Origin: Sthenelais limicola
Taxonomy: Eukaryota; Annelida; Polychaeta; Phyllodocida; Sigalionidae
Direction: 5' to 3'
Assembly: GCA_942159475.1 (NCBI GenBank)
Contig: OW804094.1
Location: forward strand, 49,658,966-49,722,965
DNA: 64,000 nt
Part shown: piece by piece, positions 41,230-53,064 of the stretch
How positions within the stretch are numbered: position 1 is the stretch's first letter
Layout of the letters: every line of letters starts with the position of its first letter
Position numbers and translations under genes: made by a program
Notes under the pieces: generated by a model
The model's database searches: none
Seen by the model: only the letters and a program-made list of their open reading frames with translations
What the model was told of the DNA's origin: nothing

Positions 41230-42680
41230 GGGCCAGAACACCATTAGCGTGCTACTTCATACAGGGGATAATGTACTGCCTTTCCCTATTGTTTCTCTGT
41301 AAATGTCATGATTAATTATTATCATGTCTTGAAGGGACTGCCGTCGAGAGAACATGCAACGTATCAAAAAATAAAAATTTATTAAGCGAGTATAGGTATG
41401 TATTATATAACAAAATGAGGTATAATAGATTATATATATATGATTATACTTATGAAAACTATTATGAAGCTGTATCATAGTGTCATGTATTTCTTTCGCA
41501 TGAAACCGTAAACAGAATCACAGACGAAATCTGGCACGATTTCAGTTTTTACCCAAATCGTGCATGGGTAGAGCATGTGTAGTACAAATAAAAAGCACCC
41601 ACGATTTGTCCTAGTGGTCGAGATCTTACAATTTGCGAAATTGTGACTGTGTATTTGGGGCTTAATACACGTAATGCACAATTGTGTCCATCAGAATTTC
41701 TTTTACCAGATTTTTGACTATTTAAATAACTATCATGAGATATGCACTAATTATGAAGAGACCTCCATGGCAGATATTTGTGAGATGGTAAGATACATAA
41801 GATTTGGATACATAGTTATATTCTTCTTTCTTGATGTAACCATAATTTTCCTCTTTCACAGCGACAACTAATGTTGAATGCTGAATAAAACTATTTTAAA
41901 CAAAGACTTGGATACGTTGGAGAAAATAGACAAAAGGTTTGTAAGGATGCCAAAACGTACTTGATCTTAATGTCAATTTCTACCGTTGACCTAATACGAA
42001 AATACAGACCAAAACAAATCAACAAAGATCCCAAAACTTCGCCAAGAGACAATCGTAGGAGAATCGAGTCTAGTCCCCCATTACGAGGGTTCAACACAAA
42101 GGAAGAATGGAACATTTCTAGTAGGTCAGACAGAGGGAATATTTAGCCTGAGAGACAGATAGAGAATAGGATCTAGGCTCGGCACCTCATCATAACATTT
42201 ACATAGACAGCCTCTATTTCTTTACGGTCATGTAATGACATTTAAACATGGCACTATTTCCTCTCGCAGAGGGAGTCTGCACGTGACTGAGTAGTTATCA
42301 GGCTGAGTCTTGTGATCCGGCCTAAGTCCTCTAATCAGTTGTCCAACGCTTATGATCTTCCGCTAAAGTGGGGTGCTAAAAAGAGGTGCCACTCCAAAAA
42401 ACCAGCCACTTAATGTCTCTACACTCAACATGCTCCAGGTCGCTAATCTTATAATGGTTCCGTATTTATTTAATGTTTAATCTGTTCAGCCTTTCGAATA
42501 CGGAATTTTATTATCTTAATGGTCTGCCGAAGAATTCTTGGCTTGTGAGTGATTCGAGGCCGGGCCGTACCTGGGAGGAATCTCTGAGAGGTTCTTCATG
42601 CAATTAAAGGCTGATGTTTCAAGTTGATGATAATTATGATGAATATGGAAGATGGTATTATTATATATAATAGGGGATTT
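41230..42680. other. Intergenic DNA, no gene seen
   Basis: AT-rich with short open frames only. No RNA gene or shared repeat seen. Confidence 0.45.
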
Positions 42681-42682
42681 CC

Positions 42683-42735
42683 CTGAGTCACTGCGCATGT
42701 CTATTACAGTGCATGCTGGGATGGATTCTGTTCAA
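42683..42735 (+). repeat. Dispersed repeat D, uninterrupted copy
   Basis: It contains CACTGCGCATGTCTATTACA, then GTGCATGCTGGGATGGATTC. It serves as an empty-site reference for the insertion at 38402. Confidence 0.7.
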
Positions 42736-43420
42736 ATCTGATAAATATAGGAACATTTTAAAAATAAGAAAGATATGGCAATAAGTTCTACAAGGGGTGG
42801 ATAACTGAGGTGTTCAATTGTGTGGTCTAGTAATATCCCTGTTCTGAGATTTTGATTAGAATCAAGCAGGAATAACCCATTCAAATCTGAGTTTGGTTTT
42901 TCCAAATTTAAATAAGAAATATGTAGGCATAGGGTGCATCGCTAACAGTTACAGTGAACCACTGTCTATGTTCAATGTTTCACCGTGCTTGTCCTGTATC
43001 AAGAAGTCCTGGATCCATGTATTAAATGCTTCCTAGAAAACTAGCTCACGATCGCGTTAGCAATTTACCAGCTACTCTCCCTCATTTCCATGTACTACTT
43101 ACGGTTAACCTGGGAGAAGTACCCAATTTCATATGCTACTTATACACTTCCGAGCCAACGTCTATTCTGTATTTGTGATGTGTTACTGGAAAATGAGTCA
43201 CACGTCGCAGAAAATGAATAATGTATTTTGAGATATCATCATATTTGGAAAGATGAGATCAAGCCGATTCTAATGATAGTAAACAGTGGGACATTTATAA
43301 GTATTTCTATATTCTAATTTTGATATTTGTTTTTTTTTAAATGTTTGCAATATTTTTGGGACGACAAATATACTCCATAGAATGACCTTAATAATTAATG
43401 CATGGATATATTTAATACAT

Positions 43421-44493
43421 AGACAAAAGTGACCGAGGGTGATCTCTGAGGTACATATTGCACGCAGACGTAGCAATTTCAGTGAGTGAGCGTAGTGAAT
43501 GTGCTGAAATCGCATAGCCCAAGGGCAATATGTACCGGAGAGATCACCTGATGTCACTTGTGTGTTTGTTAAACCTTTTTCTGACATGTAAAAACCCAGT
43601 GAAATTCGACGAAAGTTAGCATGAATATCGATCCCCTCTGTGGCTCAGTGGCCCCTCGCACCTCACCCTCTGTTTATGTCTGCAAACCTTGCGTCATTGA
43701 TGACGTCATCATGATGTTTTCTCATGATTACTTGTGTACATTTTGTGGCCATTGTGGATTACAATAATGGTGAATGAAATGTAAGTTAACTGGAGGGATT
43801 ATTCCTTCATTTACATTATTGTGGGAATACCTATGCCATAGCGAATTTTAACACCAGTGTTGCCTGTAATATATAAGAATTAGTTGAGGTTTTAGTTGTT
43901 TTTGAAGCCTCTTGCTGTCTCGGTCCTTGCACCGTAGATTTAGGCCTAGGCCTACTCCCGATCTATAGCAAATCGTGGCCTGGTTCTAGCCTACAACTTT
44001 CGTCTGCACTATGTTATCATTATTTAATCGCACTCCTTGTATATTCCCTTAGCCCTACAGATAATATTCTGAGATTATTCTGTAATGCTCTGCCTCTGGG
44101 GGCAAGGGGACGGATAGACCTATACATTGGCCTTCATCGGAACTTTTTCATAGGCCTATAGTGCTTGATTTCAAGTTAAACTAAATTGCCAAGTTATCAA
44201 ATAATTTCTTTTTCTTGAAATGCCTATGTAATATTTTGTTTCGGCGGAAATATTATTCAAATTAAAAAGAATAAAAACAAACAATGGGACTTATTTTTCA
44301 ATTTGCGGGCAATACAGGAAATATGTGGGCAATACAGACTCTGTATTTATTGCTCGCATATTTCAATATGAGGCTCAGTGCTTAAGCTTATTGGAGTATC
44401 ATACCAACTCCACCAAAGGTATAATGCTGGAGCTATGTTTCCTGAAAGCGACAAGTCGAAAATAAATGTATCTTAATCTTAATCTTAATAATA
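43421..44493 (+). mobile_element. Insertion inside family A copy, retroelement-like 3' tail
   Basis: It begins with a foldback block of about 139 bp and ends AATAAATGTATCTTAATCTT AATCTTAATAATAA. A 3' tail of short tandem units (ATCTTA) after AATAAA is typical of CR1/L2-type LINEs and their SINEs. It may be two nested insertions. No open frame is recognisable. Confidence 0.55.
43424..43562. repeat. 139-bp foldback MITE
   Basis: The left arm ACAAAAGTGACCGAGGGTGA TCTCTGAGGTACATATTGC is inverted on the right (GCAATATGTACCGGAGAGAT ... GTCACTTGTGT). An inner CAATTTCAG/CTGAAATCG pair extends the hairpin. Confidence 0.82.
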
Positions 44494-44645
44494 AACTGTC
44501 ATAAATTTCGGTATACATGTACAGCTTTAAGCGGTAGATACCCCAAAGAGGAGAACATTTATACAAAGGGATCCGGTCAATAAAACACTTTGGAAAATAC
44601 GATTTTAGAGAATTGTGACTTATTTTCCTGTAACACGTCGCATTT

Positions 44646-47080
44646 TCTCAGATACACGTACTAAAGGACTAAAGTTGCTACAAAAAAACATGGTACCGGA
44701 TCAGAAAACATCTGCCTATTATACCACTGAGCTATATCAAAGCAACCTCATAAATGATTATTGCAAAGGCATACAGCTAACTGTACTGATATTATGGGAT
44801 CTAATACAAATATAATATACAGGACTTGTCAATCAATAGATTAAATATTAAAGGGACGCATGACTGACTAATCATACCTTTCAATCAATACATCAAGTAG
44901 TATAGTAACACATGTCTTAGTACAAGCTTCTGATTCCCTGTTAAAGTTGCATTCTCAGCTATTACGACTAAAGAAATATTTCCAAATTTACTCAAAGTAT
45001 GACATATAGGACTGAATTCTCTCTGCTGTTATATGTTTACAATTTGAAGTGTAGTCACCTAGAGGAAACTGCCGCCGGTGAGCGATAATAAGTCACTCCA
45101 AAATGTTGGTCAAATGCTGAGGTTATCCTAAGAAGTATATTTCCCTAAATCCACCTACGTTACTCTATAGATTACAGATGAAGGGATGTAATCAACTCAA
45201 TTAAAAACACCTCACAGAAAATCCTTGTAGTATTTTTAGATTGAGGTTATCATCAATCTAAGACCTAATGGAAGACCTAACTAAACAATGGTTTACTTAG
45301 ATAGTTGGACAACCCTACTGTATAACATCTTCAGCAATAAAAGAATCCTTGAATTGAATTGAATTGAATTGAATCTAAATGGATTGGGGTGAGATCTGTC
45401 AACCATTGATAGCATCTTGGCTCCTCCCATCCTGGATATCAGTATGAAGAATCTTTTGATTCTGATATCAGCAGATGGGATCAGAATCATGCTGGTAATG
45501 GCTGGGAGGGGGAGGGGATGGCGTTTAGGTGTGAATTAAAGGGTAGACCATGTGTGAATTAAAGTGGCAAGTTGCGAAATAAGATGCCTCATATGCAAAG
45601 GTGTTAAAGGGACCAACAGAATCACATGGAATGACCAGTCATATATGGGATAGGGATTTCATGTTTTCTGTCTCCACTTCCTCTCCCTCCTACTATCCCT
45701 CCCTCTCGAACTTTACATTTCACTGACATCAATCTCCGTTTCCCTTGGAAACGCAATCTTCTACATGAACCAGAAATAAATAAATAAATGTAAACTGATC
45801 ACTGTTAACTATTTCTTGTTATTTAGCGACTTGCATAAACTACTACCGTATCTAGATTGACGTTTATAAGAAATCTTAAATTTAAAATCGTTTTTAAGAA
45901 GTATGTTACTATTTACAATGGTATTGTTACTTACAGTCTAAATCGGTGATTGAATGCATGAACTTATTTAGATATACTTATTTCCTCATTTCCTCAGAGA
46001 TTTTCACTAACAAAATAAGTTTGATTGTTGTGGCACTTAATTGATGAAGCACACTGTTTAAGAACATATCCTATATGTGCGAGCAAGATACATTGTATCA
46101 CTTATATATCCTCGATCTGCACTTACGCCCTCCGCACCCCTCCCCCCCCCCCCCCCCAACACCACCATACTGACTTTATAGGGAACCAACTCGAAATTAT
46201 GAAATTGTATTGTTCATTGATAGTCTGTACATTGAAAGAATGGAGCAAAGCAGCCGTTAGCCTTGTTAGAGAACGTTGCCGCCCCCACGCGGCCAATCTT
46301 TGATCCATAATGCAAGTTTATAAACTAGCAAATATGGAGACATTCACCTTTTATAGCTCACATTCTGGTTGAGCAATTCAAAGGCTATAATACCACTGAA
46401 CCATGTGATCAATCCCTAATACATATAACGTCCGACAGATGTCAGGCAGATATGCTATACTCACGCATGCGTAGTTTATTGCCCTCAAACTTCAGTGGTT
46501 CCCCCCTACTTCGTGGCGTTCAGAGCGGAAGTGTCGGCCCTATGTGTTGATTGGAGGGGAGAGTGTACCCATGGAAGTGTGTTGATATTACATTGTGTAT
46601 TTACTGTAGGGATATCTTATCAGGGCTTTATATGGGTATGTGATCGTGGGCGGTGCCTATAGATCACCCTGGAGTTATAGGGGAGTTGGCAATAATGCGT
46701 TGGAGGACAACATTCTTAAACAATGCTTTCTAACTTAAGTAAGACAGTTCAGTGCTCTTTGGTATATAAAGCCATTTACAGAACATAACATTTTGTTGTG
46801 ACGCTTGTAAAAAGTTTAATGGCATTATGTAATTTGATGTATAAAATTGCAATGATGTCCTTACAAATATGGACTGTAGAGAGAAAAGGTATGCTATGTC
46901 TCTAACGAAACATGTCTGAAATCTTTAACTGAGTAAAAGTAAAACCAACCCAGAAATAACAGGACAAAAGGACAGCCTGGAAGAACTGTGTCTTCACAGG
47001 AGGTAAACGGATAGTCATTTTTCCATTAGTATAAAAAATGTAAATGTACAATCAGAAATAAAACTATTATAATAGGTCTA
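44646..47080. other. Intergenic DNA, no gene seen
   Basis: It includes a (TTGAA)n-type tail at 45350-45374 after CAATAAAAGAATCC, which marks the 3' end of another retroelement, and a C run at about 46141-46157. No gene is supported. Confidence 0.45.
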
Positions 47081-47082
47081 TA

Positions 47083-47255
47083 CAGATGTTAGGGCCCAAC
47101 TACGCTAGGGCTCAACAATGCTAGGGCCCACTTTCACTTATTTTCAGACGTTAGGGCCCGCCCATCCTCAGACACTAGGGCCCACCCACAATATATATAT
47201 ACATTGAATGAAACTATCAAATAAGTACTCTATCAGACGCTAGGGCCCATCACAG
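47083..47255 (+). repeat. Left outer domain: TTAGGGCCC-type tandem motifs
   Basis: About six units of the form CAGACGYTAGGGCCCA point the same way, at irregular spacing. Confidence 0.85.
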
Positions 47256-48724
47256 CCAGATAATCATTCAGTATTGATCAGTATTTACTATTAAAAAAAT
47301 CTCCATAATTTAAGGGCCCTTTGGTTGTCATTCAGAAAAGAAAGATCCACATATGACTTGTTTTAATGGATAATATATTACCACTTGCATGGAGAAGAGA
47401 ATTTGCCCTTCTAAAAGATTTAATGCTATTTGGAAAGAAGGAAATGCATAGGCCGCGTAAGTGTCATGGCGGCGGGGCGCGAATTAATGAAAATTAGTCG
47501 CGTAGTTGTACCGATGTGTGGACCGGAAGTAAATAATCCCCATAGAGTTAGCATTGGAGCGATAAATAATCACTCTATAGATCGTCCCAGTAACGGTTTG
47601 ACAGTTATGAAGGCTATAGTTGAAATCGTTTGCCTCTAAAGATGGATATATGTAATAGTCTATGCTGTTATGTCATCCCGTGTGAAATTCATGTTAATTT
47701 TTGCAGACAAACATTTTTTTGAAGCATTCAATGAGCTGAATTCAAAAATCAATGTCTGCAATTTTTTTAATTATTTTATCATACCGAAATTCAAGATGGC
47801 GTCCAAGATGGCTGCTCGGACAATATATGCACATAACTTTGGTTCTAATTAACATAAATGAATGATTTTGGTGTCCATTTCTATGTTTTCCATGTCAGGG
47901 AATCCAATGAAATAAAAATAAAATCCAAGGCACTTAATCCCTTTCCACTAGGGGGCGTTATAGGTCATTTTTCACATATTTTCCTAAAAAAACAATAAAA
48001 AATACTTCAAATATCTTTCAATTCTTATACACAAAATCTTTAGTCATTTTATGCTTTCATTCAATCTCTTGGTAGTTAATATACCATTGGTAGATGATTT
48101 TCTATGATTTTTTTTCAATAATGAATAACTTATATTTCCAAGGAATGCAGTCACAAACATGATTTTCAACAGTAGTCCAGTAACAATATGGTTTGACCTA
48201 GGACAAATTGCAACAGAAGGTTTCTCAATGGTTTTGGGTAGTATGAGTGCCCCTTATTAACATACTAAAAGTCTAGAAAAATCTGGTTGAGGGCAAAAGC
48301 AAAATGGCCACCTCTAAAACTTTGAAATGCCATAACTCAGTATACAATCAGCATATATTCAAGTGTGAATACACTATTAATGTTTTCAGGCATGGGGGAT
48401 CCAATGAAACAATGAAAAATCCATATAACCAATATTTAACAAGTTAGTATACTGATACATGAAAGAAATGACAAGAAAACTGCCCTTCAAATGCATCCTG
48501 TGAAGTGAAAAATCAAAGTCCCATACAGTGAGATTGTACAAAGCATTCATGACCAAGGATATCTGATAACATCTTTCCACTAAACAAGCTGTCATAAACA
48601 TTGCTGTGACACTAGAAATAAAGAACCTTCCACAGGAAAAAACAATTAGCCATACACTGTATATGGCACCTGAAATGTCATCCTGACTTCATCAGCCTGG
48701 TAAACACTCACCAAGAAGAAAAAA

Positions 48725-48885
48725 ACTAAAACTCCCAACTCCAAATTCCTCACTATACAGGAACAGTTTCACCTATAAGGCAAAAGTGGCCTGGAATTCA
48801 CTGTCTACCAACAATCAGGCCCTAGAAACACAAAAAGATTTCAGAAAACAAATCGAAAATTTATACCGGAATAATCATGAAATAT
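48725..48885 (+). pseudogene. LINE C-terminal fragment inside the foldback element
   Basis: The plus frame reads SFTYKAKVAWNSLSTNNQAL, then QKDFRKQIENLYRNNHEI and a stop at 48886. W-N-S-L near the end followed by F-R/K-x2-I is the usual close of CR1/Jockey-type LINE proteins. Confidence 0.55.
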
Positions 48886-49174
48886 AGACCAACGATATGT
48901 AAAAATTGAGAAAAACCCAAAGCTCTGGACATGAATTTCATTGCAAAACTGTAATGATGTATACACCTGTGTACCTGTTAACCAAATGGGTGTCCCAATG
49001 ATGTATTTATTATCATCACTGGTTACTATCAGTACCTTAGTTTTTACTCTTATTGTAATCGTTTTATTGAACTGAACAATGAAGCTGTAGGTACCTTTCT
49101 GTACCCAAAAAAACCTATATATAATGTCCAACCGATCTGATATGAACTGTAATGGACTTAGTCATATATTGTGT

Positions 49175-49951
49175 ATTCATATCTTATATCTTGCCAATAC
49201 CCTGTATTTAAACTCATGTGTAGTTCTCTATTAGTCTTCTTATTTTTTCCTCCCCAAAAAGGTAACAGCGGGAAAACATGGGATCTTTCATTCTATAAGC
49301 TAGACGGTCGGCACCCCCGCTTCTTCCTTGGAAGAAGTCAGAATGACTCTATTTACAATTTCGAACGGTGCACAGACTACTAGTGTCCAACGAATTTCCT
49401 CTTACTCCATGTGGTTACTTCTCTGCCTGCATTCAATAATTTCCCCGCTGAGAATGTCTATTGACGCATGGAATACTTAGTTTAGGTTGTTGCCTACAGC
49501 CTGGCGTACTTAGATTGTCGATTCAGGTACTCACAATTCCACAATTGGTTTTCGTTTCAACCTCCACACTCAACCAACACAGCTACATCCACGCCTTTAT
49601 CGCGTTGACCATTTTGATCCCTTGTTCCGTTCCGTACGAGCCGGAAGTCACGTTCACTCTAATCAACGTAACCGGCTAATGGGATTCGAAATGGATAGCG
49701 CTGTTTATTGACTGAATTAACAGCGCCGAGGCCTAGGTGGGACGTGGGGTGAAGCGACGGGTGGGTGGAGGGTAATTCGTCGGAAATTTAAAATAAAAAC
49801 AATCTAAAAGCGTTGAAATATAACCCATTTACTTCCTACAAATAAATACCTTGTGCGGATACTTTCTGGTCGACCTTTTTGTCACTCTTTGTTTCTGTAC
49901 TTGCATAACTCAGTGATGAATAAACAATTTTCTAATCTAATCTAATCTAAA
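49175..49951 (+). mobile_element. Retroelement 3' end with TCTAA tail
   Basis: The segment ends GATGAATAAACAATTTTCTA ATCTAATCTAATCTAAA, a short-unit tandem tail after AATAAA that is typical of non-LTR elements. The upstream sequence has broken frames. The 5' boundary is a guess. Confidence 0.5.
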
Positions 49952-49954
49952 TAG

Positions 49955-51540
49955 GGCCTGAACTCTTTGCACATTCACCATCATGACCACATGCAGCAGT
50001 GCATTCCATAATAACCTGGTAGGAACACTTGCAGTAGCTCTACAGCTGTAGCAAATGATCTGTAGTAGTTGGTCAAGGGCAGGTCAGTAGACTTCCATTT
50101 CCAATCTCCCTTTCAAGTTTGAATTTGGTAGCATATTCTTTGGCTGGGGTACTTATTAGCAGCTGATATAGATGGTAGGAATTGTGGATGGACATGCATG
50201 ATGAGGACAGGGAGCCTTTTTTGTACTACAATAAGTTACAGAGGTAGAATATAGCCTTCTCCACCTTTCTCTACATATCAAGTAGGGGTACTTTGTTATC
50301 AGTTAGCACATCAGCTTGTCTTTGGAGCATAGGAAGAAGCAGATACAGATATGTTTATGTTGCAAATAGCAGTTGAATCTCGTAGACTAAAAGTATTTAA
50401 TGTTATATCACATTCTGCTATTGCATGGATAGGAGCAGTGTTCTGCACTCCTGGTATTCTAGATTTTTCCTCATACATTTGATGCTCCAAATGCTTTGCT
50501 CTTTTGCCTTCTTTGAGCTGTGGAAAGATGTTATTATCAAGTCTGTGTTTTCACAAATGGGAATAGTGCCACATGCCAAATTCAACTGCTATTTGCAATA
50601 TAAGCATATCTGCATTCAGGGATTCTATAGTCTGAAATAGGAAAGTTTGATATGGATTAGTTGATCACAGCACAAGCAGGTATAGACAAGAGACGTGTTA
50701 TGCTGCTATTGGGTCATTCCCCTTGATTTCAAATTACCAGACATGGGCATAGTTACTGACCAGTTCAGGTAACAGTTAGGCAATGCATGGTGGATAAGTT
50801 TGTGTAACTACATGTAAACCCTCTTATATCATACACACATATTTATTCCAGATTCATGATATTACTTGCAGCTAAAGTTTTCAAAGCTTTCAGTTACCAA
50901 TCATTGCATCATATCCTCACCACAACTTTGCATTTAGAGAATAATTATTATTCTTGGTAGGATAAAAAACCTCTGCTATCTGTTGATCCTCCAGTTGTTC
51001 TATTGTGTAGAATTTGAATGTATAGTGTTAAAAGGGGCTTAGACCACCCAATCCCTTCAATCAAATGATTGTAGAATTTATATATCATATAGAGTATATA
51101 TACTAGAGATCATTCCTTTCTCCCTGCTGAGAACAACTTCCAGGGGTAATTTCCCCAACTAGGCAGAAATCTTCATTGGTCTTGTTGTTGCTCATATATA
51201 GTTCATTGAGGCTAGTATTTTCAAAGCATCACACATTAGTTTTGTATTGAGAACTATGTCAGTAAGAAGGGGGAACTAACTGGTATTGAGGCTGTTCCTC
51301 CTCCCATCTTGTGCCCCAAAGAGATAAAATATTAATGCTATTAGAGAAGATCGTACAACATACAGCAATTTTGCATCAAAATGATGCAGTATATCTGTAT
51401 GCTAAAGGCAAGGTTTACACAGACTAGTCCACTAGATTTAAACTTGGAAGGGGGTTCAATTGTAGAAGTTCCCTAATTCCCCCATGTATCTACCCAGTGC
51501 CCTCTTGCTCTTACTACAAATTGTATACTTCCTTCAAAAG
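49955..51540 (-). pseudogene. Degraded coding region with a Cys-rich motif
   Basis: On the minus strand, scattered blocks read LGHKMGGGTASIPVSS near 51290-51320 and CKCSYQVIMECTAACGHDGE then C near 49990-50040. The C-x-C ... C-T-x2-C-x5-C pattern is seen at the end of some transposon-associated proteins. There are many stops and no continuous frame. Function is unknown, and this is weak evidence. Confidence 0.25.
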
Positions 51541-52844
51541 ATTAAACTTTGAATCTACACCAATTGTGACCATGTGAGGTGCCTCATGCAAGAGGGAAAT
51601 TGATATTAAGTATTTCTTGAAGTATCAGAGTTATACATTATACTATTAATTTTATATACACCATTCAAAAGGCTTGTCTAACAGCTTTGATTACAGAAAC
51701 TCATTTCCTAGTGTGCTCTCATACAAAATGAGATTTTTTTTCAGTTCACAGGATGCATTTGCTAGACATATTTTCCCATGTCTTCTCTGTAGCAGTACAC
51801 TAACTTGATAAATATTATTTATATAGACTTTACTATTGTTTCATTGGATTCCCAATGCCTGGAAACATTAAAAAGGGGTATTCACACTTGAATATATGTT
51901 GATTTTACACTGAGTTATCGCATTTCAAAGTTTTAGAGGCGGCCATTTTGTTTTTTGAGATTTTGGGCATGGTTTCCCACCTAGATTTCTCTAGACTTTT
52001 AGTATGTTGATAAGGGGCACTCATACTATCCAAAACCATTGAGAAACCTGTTGCAATTTGTTCCAGGTTTAGCCCTTCCTGGTATAGATTGCCTGGACTA
52101 AAGATTGAATTACTGTGGAAGGACCCAAATTTGTGGCTGAATTCCCAGGAATTATCAATTATTCTAATAGTGAAAAAGTCATAAATAATGAACTGCCAAT
52201 GTTATAACTAACAAGATATTGAATATTTTGCTTTAATAAAATGAATAAATTATTTGTGTATAAGAATTAAATGATATTTTAAGTATTTCTTACCATTTCT
52301 TAGGAAAATGTGTGAAAAATTACTTATAGCGCCCCCTAGTGGAAAGGCATCATGTGCCTTGAACTTTATTTTTATTTCATTGGATTCCCTGACATGGAAA
52401 ACATAGAAATGGACACCAAAATCATTCATTTATGTTAATTAGAACCAGAGTTATGTGCATTTATTGTCCAAGTAGCCATCTTGGACGCCATCTTGAATTT
52501 CAGTATGATAAAATAATTAAAAAAATTGCAGACATCGATTTTTGAATTCTGCTCATTAAATGCTTCAAAAAAATGTTTGTCTGCAAAAATTAACATGAAT
52601 TTCACACGGGAGCCATTTTTTTGACATAAGCAAATGGACTATAAGTTAGAACTCATAAAACTTTATGATCGATGGACAAACAGAGATTATTTATCTCCGC
52701 AATGGTGGGGCTATGGGAGCTTTGCACGACATGTCCACATGACGTCATGAAACTGCAACAGTAGCGCGACTCAAAAACTCGCTGCCATGGACTACTTACG
52801 CGCCCTATTGAGAGGCTGATACAAATGTTGTATGAGAAAATGCT

Positions 52845-53064
52845 TCAGACATTAGGGCCTACCCACCTTCAGATGTTAGGGCCTACCCCCGTCGGATATT
52901 AGGGCCCACCCACCTTCAGCCTAGGGACCTAACGTCTGAAGGTGTGTGGGCCCTAACATCTGGACTTTGGGCCCTAGCATCCAAGGTTTCTTGGCCCTAG
53001 TGTCTGGACCCTAGCATCTGGGTCCAAGCGTCTGGGCCCTACCATCGTTGGGCCCTAACGTCTG
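52845..53064 (-). repeat. Right outer domain: TTAGGGCCC-type motifs, switching direction
   Basis: Three units point forward (TTAGGGCCTACCCACC) and then about seven point backward (GGGCCCTAACGTCTG). The switch lies near 52920, so the right end contains its own small palindrome. Confidence 0.85.

Larger units (their letters stand above)
43175..44641 (-). repeat. Family A element split by a 1.07-kb insertion, TSD ATTT
   Basis: The left part (43175-43420) and right part (44494-44641) are collinear pieces of one copy. The first ends in TATATTTAATACAT and the second resumes ACTGTCATAAATTTCGGTA, adjacent in the family consensus. ATTT flanks both outer ends (43171-43174 and 44642-44645). Confidence 0.9.
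47083..53064. mobile_element. 5.98-kb foldback-type DNA transposon with about 1.5-kb inverted arms
   Basis: The outer ends are exact or near-exact inverses: CAGATGTTAGGGCCCAAC at 47083-47100 and GTTGGGCCCTAACGTCTG at 53047-53064. The arms match over about 1.4-1.5 kb (left to about 48600, right from about 51670), for example GACACCAAAATCATTCATTT on one side and its inverse on the other. The outer 180-220 bp hold tandem degenerate CAGACGTTAGGGCCC units. The middle is filled with LINE debris. I found no target duplication. The architecture recalls foldback or TU-type elements. Confidence 0.85.

Noticed and set aside
47670..47852. 60-residue frame in the foldback arm
   Set aside because: The opposite arm has the same DNA with stops and indels, so the frame is not conserved.
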